Source: Pomacea canaliculata
Lineage: Eukaryota > Mollusca > Gastropoda > Architaenioglossa > Ampullariidae
DNA: 64,000 nucleotides
Direction: 5' to 3'
Assembly (NCBI RefSeq): GCF_003073045.1
Contig: NC_037592.1
Span: 2,825,371 to 2,889,370, forward strand
Shown here one piece after another: positions 25,201 to 37,200 of the stretch. The notes under the pieces were generated by a model, which had not been told where the DNA came from, ran no database searches, and worked only from the letters and a program-made list of their open reading frames with translations. The first letter of the stretch is position 1. Each line of letters begins with the position of its first letter. The translations under genes were made by a program, and so were the position numbers.

Positions 25201-28200
25201 TGATTTATGTTCAAGTGTCAAATATTTTTCAGTATTGAGAGAATTACTTTTTGGCATCTTTCAGACGTTTGTATCAGTTTATTGGAACTGTATCAACAAG
25301 TGCAGACCCTCCCATGTTCACACCCCTTTTCCAGCAATATGAGTCTGGAGCAGGTATGATTTCGCACAAAATCCTCTCATATCTGGCGTCCTTTTGACAG
25401 AATAACATCATTAATGGCGTAGTAGTCTTTGCAACATTATGGAGGTTTTTTTGTTTTGCAGTTTTTTTAAAATAACATCTCAATAAGCATGAATAACATC
25501 AATTAATGGAAGTGTCTTATGGATGTTTTTTTTTTTTTAAGCTGGAAGTGTCTCTGTTTTGCTAGCTGGCGTTCTAGAGATTGTCACATGAAGAGGTTTT
25601 AAATTAGCTTGGAAGTTAACATCATGAAGTCTTTCAAAAGTTCTTGGATTTTTTCTAACATCTACACAGTTAGCCAACAAACTTGTCTACAGACTTTAGC
25701 ATTGAGTATTCTTACAGCCTTAGCCTAAGGGTGTTTAAAATGATATGTCCACATAACTGTAATTTTGATTGCTTCTGATGAGTTTTGAAGAGTCAACTTT
25801 TTGTGCATGCATGCACACAAAAAAGAATAAGTATGCTTAGGGTCTGACATCTATAACCATATTTTATCACTGACTGTGTTACAGATCACCCACAGTTCTT
25901 GGAACTTCCAGGAAACTTTGGTTACAGTGACTTGCACCTGTTTTTTCCAAAATTCCGACAGCCTGCCCTGACATTTGCATGGTTAACTGGTATATCTTGA
26001 CTTTACATTCATTCCATTCAGCATAGATGAGTTTATTATTTTTATGAGATTCTAACTACTGTATACTGTTTATGCCTTCTAGGTCATCATGCATTGTGTT
26101 TCTGCTGTCTCTTTCAATGATTTTTTTTTTTTTATTAATTAATGATTTATACTCATGAACTATATTGATGAGCAATAGTCAAATCTGTTAATCACTGCTT
26201 TCACAGGTCCAGGTATTTATTATGGCAACATTGATGTCACAGGCTCTGCAGGCCCTAATTCTGTCATGTCCAGCTCAAAACTTATTCCGTATCCTTTTCT
26301 AGATTTTGTTTTCAAGCATAAGAAACACGGTTTGTCTTGTGATGAGGATGGCTAGAGCTTGGTTTGTTTTTATATCCAGTTGATTGTGTTGTAATGGTTT
26401 GTGATAATTTTCAATCTTTTTTTGCAGCTTTAGTAAGATGGCTTAATGTACACATAGAGTTACTAATAAAAAATGTATGTTTTTTAATGAAAAACATTTA
26501 TTAATAACTATTTTCAAAAGTTTGCAAGATATTTTTTTCCTTATGGTAATACAGTTATCCTAAGGATATTGACGAGCAGAAAGTGCATCCCATTGGCATG
26601 GCCTTGACAGAATTCCATATGCTAGTGCTATATTCTGACAGGTGGAGATCATCTTGTGTGATGGTCTTTTTTTTTTTCCTTCTCTAAATTTTCTGTTTAT
26701 CCTGTAGCCACTCAAATCATGATTCATCCCAATACAGCACAAGTGGGCAGTCTTTGTAGAGCATTTACTGTCAGCTTAGATTTAGGACTTAATTAGGCTG
26801 CAAAAGTTCTGAGTAAGCCTTAAGAAAATGAATGGTTATCTGTCATACATACACTCTGTTCTGCCCAATCAGTCAATCATCCCTTAACTGGCATCTGAGG
26901 TTGGCGGGAGCACATGGATAGGTGTGGCAGCAGACAGGGCCTGCCGCTCTTGCTTGTATGGGGTGATAGTGAGCAGGTCCTGTACAGGACAACCAGTCTA
27001 GTCTTCAACATTCATAAGCTAGTTCTTTCTCTGGCCACTGCAGCGTCAGTTACCCTCCAAAGTGCCTTGAAGGGTAGTCTTCGACAAGGTGTTGTGCTGG
27101 GTCACATGGTCAAAGAAGACCATCTTATGTCACTTGACTGTTGAAAGTAGAAGTTCCTACTAGAGGTCCAACAAGTGTGGCAATCTTGTTTCATTGGTTC
27201 TTTGTTCTATGTATGAGATTCAGAGCAGTCTCCTCAGGCACTTGCTCTCAAATGCCTAGATTCTCCTTTCTGTTTTAGTGATCAGAGTCCACATGTCACA
27301 TCCATTAAGCAGAATTGGTGCCAGCAGGGATTTGTACAGCTTATACTTGGTAGTGAATCCTTATGTTATGGCTATGCCAGATCTTATCCAGTCTAGTCAT
27401 TGTCACTGTTGCTGTGGAGCTGCAATCCTTGGAGAGGGTGGCACCCAAGTATTTGAAGCTGCTTACCTCTTTGAGTTGTACCCCATTCATATAGATCTTT
27501 ACTTTGCTGCTGCCGTTGATCACAACTTTGTTTTTTTTCAGTGCTTCACCCTATTCCATATGCATTTGAACTGTCTGTCAGTCTGCTGGTAAGGTCTTGA
27601 AGTTCTTTGTTAGTGCCTGCTAACAGATCTATGTTGTCTGCAAATTGTAGGTTGGAAATCAGCCTTCCACCATTTGAGATGGAAGTATAGTGGTCATGGA
27701 GAGCTTTGACCATGATTTTCTCCAAGAAGATATTAAACAGTATCAGTGATAGGGGACAACCTTTACTTACACCTACTCTAGTTTGAAAGTAAGGTCTGAT
27801 TTGGTTGTTCAGCAGTATTGTACTCGTTGAGCTATTACACAGCGCTTTGATGACTTGAACGACACCTTCTTTGATGTTGAGGTTTTGCATCACATGCCAT
27901 AGCCTCAATGTGCCAGACTCTGTCAAATGCCTTTTAAAGTCAATGAAGTTTTGGTAGAGGTTCATCTCGACTGTGCTTCTACGTGTCTTCGATGAGTGAG
28001 GTCTTGGTCTGATCTGTCTTAGGGAGCGGCCTTAGTAGTATGTAGGTTTTTTACTGTCAATTATGCCATTCTATCCTCTGTGTCCTGCTATTGATTCTCA
28101 GTCCAATTCTTCCTAGCTGCCTTCATCCCATATTTGATGGCATAGTTCACTTTGGGTTTGGTAGCTGCTTTGGGTTTGCTTTTTTTTCTCTTCAGTGCCC

Positions 28201-31200
28201 TCCTTTGGTCACAGAGATCTAGGATGTCATTTGTGACCCATAGCTGTTTCTTATTCCTTTGTTGCCCTGGAACCCAGTGGCGGCGCTTTTCCGAAGCAAC
28301 CCTGCTGCTTGCCGTGTGACACCACTGCAAGCTATGCAGCGTTTCCACATGGCTTCTGGCGAACCTCAGCGAGGACCAGACCGTTCATTTGATCGAATTA
28401 ATTAACTTCCCATAGCGAGCTATGCGACTGGAGACGGCCTAAATATAGGCACAACAATTTAAGACCGAAACAGCGTTCGTGTGTGTGACCATCAAGCCGG
28501 CTTATCAAGCAGCCCGCTAGCAGGCTCGAAAAGCGCTGCTTCGAAAGCCAAGCTTGCGAAGCCGCTTTTGGCTTCTCGTGTGTCTGCAGGGTGGCAAATG
28601 GGGCGGCCGCCCAGGCCCCGCTCTTTAGCCCCGAGGTCATCTTTCTGACTTGCTAGCTGTGTTAAACCAAATTGACTTTCAGAAAACACTCTAAGTTCTA
28701 GAACCCATGTCTTCACGTTGACAATAATAACAAGCAGTTTATTCAGTTTTGTCAAAACGCGAACAATTAAACACTAAATTCATTCGTTATTTCGCGAAGT
28801 GTGTTCCGGCATCACATCAATAGGATATTGATACCTCCATACCCGGCCCGCGCGGATGCTTTGTTGGCAGAAGCACCTCTTTGCTGTTTCCAGCAAGGGT
28901 GTCTACATCATATTCCACAAGGTTCGGTGCAGCAAATTTTCCTCCCACTGTGGCCATGAAGACTCCTGCAGCGTTGGGGTTTTGCAGCTTCTCCAGATCA
29001 AAGCGAATTTGAGGGTGTTTGAGAGTTGCTTTGCTTTAAGCTTACATTTCTCCCCAATAAAAATAAAAGTGGATAAGATTCAGCGATATTTAAAAATTCT
29101 CCTGTGTAACATTGTAACATGTGTAACATTGAAATTGCAAATTTACTTTAGATTTCTAGTCTCTCCTGATATTCTTAGCATACTATGTGATGTGAGTAAA
29201 TTTCTTGCTTCATATCACAGGACAAGAGCTATCTGTTCCCTGAATGAGCAGATGATACTGGATGATGTGATACCTGATGTGAGCATCAACATATTCTGTT
29301 TATCTGTTGTGTCTTTTAGTCATGGTGCTTTTCTTCCAAATTGCTAAATTGCAAACATAAAAGAGGAATACATTATCATGAAATTTTATAGATTTCTTGC
29401 TCCTGCTTCTGTTTCAAAACTTTTTTTTTTTTTTTTCGCTTTGGTCGCATGCTTGGAATACGCAAAGATCCTATCCGAGGTACCATCTGGGCTTTTTCCT
29501 CACAGGTGGTGTTTTTCTACAAAGTGTGCAGAGAGTCCAGGTTTGTATCTGTTCCCCACCCCTATCCCACAACAACACCCCTCACTATGGTAAATAGTTT
29601 GAGTTGACATCTCGTCATCATTGCCACCGTGTTACTTGCTTGTCAGCATGGTGTTAAGCTTAGTCCAAAGTTAATCCAGTTATTTCTCCTTTTATTTGCA
29701 GGCGACATTACTCTACTTTCTGATGCAGTGATTGGCTTACAAAACCACTTAAATATTTTATGTAGAACAGCAAAACATTTGGACCTTATTATAAATATGA
29801 GGAAATCTAATGTGGTTATTTTCAGGAACAGGGATCATGTTGCTAGGAAAGAAGAATGGTATCATGATGATGCAAAACTGGAAATAGTTAATAGTTACAA
29901 ATATCTAGGAATAATTCTGTCAACAAGCTATGTGTTTTCTCGTGCCTTAAATGACTTAGCAGAGGAGGAATTGGAATTCTAAAAGTTCTGTGGCACCTTG
30001 AAGATTGTAATCCCTTGTTGTTTTTCAAACTATTCGATACAAAAATTTAGCCATTTGTTTTGTATAGTTCTAAGGTGTGGGGGTCTGTGTGCTGACAAGA
30101 ATATTATTGAGAAAGTCCATTTATTTTCAATGAAATGTTTCTTGAAAGTGACAACAAGAACTCCTAATGGAATGAATGTGGTAGATACCCATTGTAAATG
30201 CTTATATGAGATGTATTACACACAGGCTGAAAGTTGTAAATTTGTCCTCTGGTAGATTTCCAAAATAAGCGTTAAATATATTGTTAAATATGCATAGTAA
30301 TAACAAGGCTACTTGGGTTAATAACATTATGGTACCACTTTGTCAGTATGGGTTTGGATTTGATTGGGAATGTAAGGGTTGGGCAATGTTAAGAATTTAA
30401 GCTGAGACTTACAGACTGTTTTGACAAGATGATTTATGACACATGTCTTTTGTAATGTCAATGCAAGTGAATTGTTGCTACCCATTTTTAACAGGGATGT
30501 ATGGCAGATGTACCTGGAGAAAGGAGATTTTGAGGTGGCAAAGAAATACTGCCAGGTAAAAATTGTTGCATGCACCTGTATGTATATGGACATGTGCTTG
30601 CATACTGACTTGATTGTATAGGAAAATTCATGATCCAGATCATGTAGAACCATCCTTTTCATTAAGGAAAGAGTTCACTTGAGGAAAAAGAGAAGATTAC
30701 AAATTCAAAAATTTCAAATATACATTTTATGGATGATCAGTAGAACAAAGATGTTGCGGTGGCAAAGTAAGTCTGTGTTCTAGATGATTCTGTGCTTTTC
30801 CATGAGTGAAGCTTAATCAAATAGTTTACTTAAGTAAAAACTGTTTGCCTACAAATGTAGTTCATCATTCTACAGTATTGCATGCATATCTTCTGTTACT
30901 CAGGATAGTCGCTTTAACCTGGAAAAGGTATTGATCAAGCAAGCTGAACACCTGTTTGAAATAGGAAAGTGAGTAATCCTTTTTGAAAGTTTCTTCCAGA
31001 CTAAATTTTGGAAGATGACACTTTTCTACAGTTTTGCCTGAGTATTGTTTCACAATGAGCTCAAATTTTCACGCTTGTTCATTATTCCTACTTGCTTCTT
31101 ACTAGTTAACAGCATCTTGAGTGTTTGTGGAACAGGTATGAAGAGAGTGCAGCCATGTATGCTCAAACACAAAATTCATTTGAAGAAGTAGCCCTTAAGT

Positions 31201-34200
31201 TCATCAAACTGAGCAACAAGGAGCCGCTACAGACGTTTATCATTGAGAAGCTTAGCTCCCTACGACCTCAGGTTTGCACCACATATGCATGCAAGTCACT
31301 AATCTTGAGTCATCAGTAATGACTGGTGTCACTTTATATTCATGTCTGCTTAACTGTTTGGGAATACTCTGTAGCCTGGGATGGATGATTAAGTCACTGG
31401 TTTGAGGCTTATGTGTGGCTGTGATCAGAAATCTTCCCATCTTCACCCAGCGGTTTTCACAAAAATAAGGGAAAGTAGAGACAGTGGGGTCTGCCAAGGA
31501 TGCACACACTTGTCATACTATTGACATACACTTGTTATACCATTGACACAGTTGTCATACCATTGACACAGGGATGCACACACTTGTCATACTATTGACA
31601 TACACTTGTTATACCATTGACACAGTTGTCATACCATTGACACAGGGATGCACACACTTGTCATACTATTGACATATACACTTGTTATACCATTGACACA
31701 CAGTTGTCATACCATTTACACAGTGGTGCACACACTTGCCATACCATCAACATAGTGAAAGACACATTTGTTCATGGTCTCTCTCACCTTTTGTATACTT
31801 GCTTAGCCTCACTTAATGTTTTTATAAGTTTTCTGGCAATTAAATAAGTCTTTATATTCTTTGTTGAGAAATCCTTCTCCATACTATTTTCTAGAGGCTC
31901 ATGACATGGGCCAAGACCTTCATGTCTAAATATGTGTTTTCATCTGCCTGCTTACAACAGGTGTAGGTACATTTTGATCAGTTTTCTGTCATATGCAGGA
32001 CAAGACACAGATGACGATGCTGGTGACATGGATAGTTGAGCTGTTTCTGAACACTCTTGGCAGATTGAAAGAACAGGGTCAGGATGAAACCTATGAATAT
32101 GAAAGCACTCAGGAAAAGTTTCGCAAGTTCATGGCAAGCATGCGGATCAAGGTATTTGGAAATTTGGTGTGATGCTCTGCATTTTACAATATCTGCCATA
32201 CTTCAAATGAGTTATGGCTTATTGTAACAGATACCTGAAGTTTAGAAAGCAGCGTAGTGATTTTTTTACTATCATTAGACAAAAGGTCTTACCTCATGGG
32301 AAGTTCATGTAGTAAAAATGTAGGCAGTTTCAGCATAATTAAGATGATTCAAGTTTCTTTGTATTGTTTAATCTCTGAGCCCTTATGGGTCCCTCATATG
32401 ATACAAGCATTAGCTTTTTAAAAAATTTGTATGGCTGTAGGAGTGAAAGGTTGAGAGATGTTTTTGCCATGTTTCATGCCTGAATACTTTATTTAGATTC
32501 ATGTGCATTTATTTCTTTTACAGGAATGCATTACACTCAATCGCACAGTTATCTATGACCTTATTTCCAGTCATGGTGATATAGAAGACTTGGTATTTTT
32601 TGCACACCTTATGAAAGGTAATGACTGTATGATTTGATAATAATTTAGATCATCTGACGTACACATATTTTGCATAAGAACATAAAAAAATAATTGTAGT
32701 CTTTGTATTCATTAGTTGGATGCTAGTTTGAATTTGTAAACAAACATCATGTCTCATTGGGAGATTATTTAGGATCATGCAGTGCTGGGTATCAGCCACC
32801 ATCCTGCATTAAACTATGCAAAACTGGTACATACAGCAAGGAATATGTGAGAACTGTGTAGATAATAGTCTGTGTAATATCTCTACCGGCAGCTGTGACA
32901 AAGGATGTGCTGTAGGATACAAGCTACCCTAGTGTAAAGAAGTTGACAGCAATTTTTCGTCCTGTAGCAGCATGTGCGGCAACTGCTCTGAGGGAACAAC
33001 ATGAAACTTCTTAACAGGAGAATGTCCAGTGGGCTGCATGCCTATCATGGATATCACAGAAGCTATTGTAATGACCCCTGCAGACCTGGTACATATGGCA
33101 TGAGATGCAACAACATGTGGCAACTGTACAGAACACAGTACATGTAACATCTGTGACGGCAGGTGTAAGGCAGGGTGTAGTGCATGATTCCAGTTACCTT
33201 TCTTTAAAGAAGCTTTGCTTTTGGCATTTGTTTGGCCTTGACTGCAACAAGAAATGATGACTACTTTGAGGGAACAGTGTTCAACCTCATATCAGGAGAT
33301 TGTCCACAAGGGCTTCAAATCTGGATATGAAGGAGTTTCTGTAATCAAGTCTCTTCACTTACATCTTACAAAAAGTGGAAAGATTCAAGCAGTCTGGGTC
33401 CCATTGTCAGAGTGATTGTTGGCAGTATTGGTTGTTGCTGACTTTTTTAAAAAATATTTTTTCTTGGACTATGCCAAGCACCATTTAAACGCCACACTAC
33501 TGGCATCTCACAGCCATTGCAAACAATATCTAATCCAGACCCTCCTTCAGGCTCAAGTGTCCCAGAGTATGCAGTGTTCCTTCTTGAAGCATTGCTTGTC
33601 ATTATACATGTATTACATTTGTGTTCCTGGAACTTTTGTTCTTGCAACATTGTATTAAGTTAAGACCAGTCATACTATGCCCCTTAAGAAATAGGCTGTC
33701 CTATAAAAACTTAATTTTTTTGGTAAAGTGCCTTGAGCTTGCCCATAGTGGTTTCAATGAAAATATCTCATGCCACCTGCTCCAGTCACTTTTTTGTGAT
33801 GGAATATTATTTTGGAATATTAACCAAAAAAAATATGTGAAGGTTTCCATAGTAAAATATAGGTACATTGACTCTTTAAAACACCAAAAGTGCTACAGGA
33901 TCTTTGTCACTGTAATGCTTTAAAAATTTCGAATGACTTGGTTGAAAGATCTTCTAGTTTCAGAACGATTAGTTAAGTTTTCATAATTGTTTCAATTTTG
34001 CAGATTATGAACGTGTGATTAATCACCATTTTCACCATGAAAATTACCGGGGCGCTCTGGAATGTCTCATCAAACAGGTCTGTACCTTTTTTTTCTATAC
34101 TATTGTAGGTGAGAGTGTAGATTGTTTCACAGTCATTGAACTTTTGCAAATTTCATGCTATTCCAGACTTAGTTTATGGCCCATTGTTAAGTGATTCTTT

Positions 34201-37200
34201 TATAGGCTGAAGACAACACAAAATCAACAAAGTGAATGGTTTTGCTATTTTGATAAACTCTTTAAATATATAAACTTTATTTCTCAACATACGAGTATCT
34301 AATCTTTAATTTCTCAACATCAGAGATCACAGTAATCATTAGATGCAAATTGATCTGAGGTGATGTTTTGTAAGCACCAAAGTATAGATGAAAAATCATA
34401 AAAGTGTGGATAGTTTCATTTGTGAAGGATTTAATTCCACTTGCTGTCTGGTATCAGCCCGACATTGAGCTGTATTACAAGTTCAGCCCAGTTCTAATGC
34501 AGCATCTTCCTAGAGAGACTGTTGATGCATGGATACGAGTGGGAAAGCAACTGGATCCCAAAAAACTAATTCCAGCTTTGGTTCAGTATGACCACCTGAG
34601 AAACATAGACCAAGTACGTTAAACTAATTCCAGCTTTGGTTCAGTATGACCACCAAAGAAACAGAGCAAGTACATTAAATGTTTGCATTTGAATGTATGT
34701 ATTAAATGTATATTTGCAGAAACAGAGGTTTTGAGTGTGTGTGTATTGATAAACACCTGTTCATGTGCTTGTATGTTTATATATATATCTGTGTGTGCAT
34801 GTGCACATGTGTATGCACACATACATGCAAGAGTGCTTTGCTTATCTTGTGTGTTTGATAACAGCAATGTAGCATAGCCCAGTATTTACAGAAAATTAGC
34901 ATCTAGAAATACTGACAGGGAAATGAGGCCATCCGTTATCTGGAGACATGCATTCAGAAGTTTGAGAATCGTGACAGTGCCATCCACAACTACCTTCTAG
35001 CCCTGTATGCCAAATTTCAGCCTGACCACCTCATGACTTACCTACAGCTGCAAGGGGAGGTAAATTTTGAGTAGCCCTTGACTCTAGAATTAATAATCTA
35101 TGATGGAGAACACTTATCCACTAGGTTTCAATAAGAGATGATAAAATAGAGTTGAGTATGTTTTTTAAATTTAATATTTTTTTGATTAAATTTTTTTTTG
35201 TAATATTAAAGTTAATTTCCTGACCACCTTCATGGCCCCTTTCCCTAAAAGGGTCTGTGGAAGATGCATACAGATTTTTTTTTTAAACAAAGAAAATCAG
35301 TGCAATATTATCTTTAAATAATTTGTCATGTCTTTAAAAGTTTGTTTAAAAATTTATTGTATTCATAGCAAGTTGAAATTAGTGTATTTTGATTAAATTT
35401 CAAAACAGTTTCAGAATTAGATTTATTTTAAAAGCTTTTACTTCTTAGAAGGATTTTTTATTTCAGGACCCAGACGAGATATGCTATGATGTGAAATATG
35501 CGCTACGGCTGTGTACAGAATGCAATCATCACAGAGCCTGTGTCCATGTGTATTCCCTCATGGGACTGTATGAGGAGGCTGTAGATATGGCCCTCACAGT
35601 AAATAGATTTTTCATAACTGTTCAGTTCATCTTTGAAAATGATTTTTTTTTAAATGTGTTGATAAGGAAGGGTGTGCATAGCTGTTTAATTTAGCTTTTA
35701 TAGAGTTTGTGCACTCATGATTCAACAGATTTTAAGGAGAGGGGATTGGAAAACAGGACCAATGAAAAAAAATTCATCAGATGAATGCTTAAAAAAATGC
35801 CCAGGCTTTATCTTTTTTAGTCTATGATTTCACTGTCTGTGTTGAACACAAGCAAATAAAAAGCAAATTTAAATTATATAAGTGTGCAGGTGAAAAAATA
35901 AGGATTACATTTTATTGAAGCTGTTAAAGTAACACCCCAGAGCAAAATGTTTTCAGATGATGGATTTTAGTAAGATACTAACTTAAAAAAAATCCATTTC
36001 TTGTTGCAGGTGGATGTGGAGCTTGCTAAGCAGCAGGCAAATAAACCGGCTGAAGATGATCTTGAGTTGCGCAAGAAGCTGTGGCTACGAATTGGTCAGT
36101 GTTCACCTTATTGCAGTGTATTTTCTTCTTTTCTTCTTTATGTTAGAGATGCAAAGTCTAGTGTATAATTAAGAGATTTCAATTAAGTAGATTATTTCAG
36201 AATATCCCACATTGTTTGCTTTCAGACCATTCAGTTAGCAGGTAATTATTTTTTCAACAGCTCGGCATGTAGTGGAGGAGGAGAAAGACATCAAGCGTGC
36301 CATGGAATTCCTTCATGAATGTGACTTGCTGAAGATTGAAGATGTCTTGCCTTTCTTCCCTGACTTTGTCACCATTGATCATTTCAAAGTAAATATAATC
36401 AAATATTGTGGAGTAATATGCAGACCTAGATACCAAAATCCTGTGACTTCCAGCAATTAAGAGCATGAGATTAGAGGGATTTCATGTCATAAAATGCATT
36501 CCAAATGCACATCATGTTTTGTGACTGTTTGCAGGATGCCATTGTGTCATCCTTGCAAGAATACAATCAGCATATTGAGTCACTCAAGATTGAAATGGAA
36601 GAGGCTACACAGAGTGCAGAAGAAATACGACGCGAGATTCAAAGTTTCCGCAACAAGTGTGTAGTTTTTTATGCTTTTTACATGGGCACACTGGCTTCAG
36701 ACAATGGCTGTTAATAGTATTGATTAGAACATTCTGTTAGTATCAGTTGTTGTGAATAGTCAGCTGCCATTTTGCAAAAGTATAAAAATGAAGGTTGATC
36801 TGGTAGTAATGTGGTGGGTTCAGTGTTATGGTGATGTTATTGCTATTATAGCACTTAGTTTACAAAGTTACAATACTTCAATTACAAAGTTACCTGGGTT
36901 CTTACCCTCTTAAGGCTGAATTTTCAGGTACTCCCTTGTGAAGGCAGAAGACAAGTGTAGTGTGTGCACATACCCACTCATGTCCCGGGCATTCTACCTC
37001 TTTCCTTGTGGACACAAGTTTCACATGGACTGTCTTATAGCAGAAGTAAGTCCATTGGGTAATTTTTTTTTTATCATCCTATGAGACAAATACAAGCAGT
37101 TAGGTTGCATTCCTTAACATGTGAGAGGAATTAAAGCAGTGGATAGTAATTCATTATCATGTGAGACAAGCAGAAGCAGTGAACATGTTCTTTTGCACAA

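Noticed and set aside
32929-33150. Minus-strand 73-codon frame
   Set aside because: The coding signal (cysteine spacing, EGF motifs) is on the plus strand.
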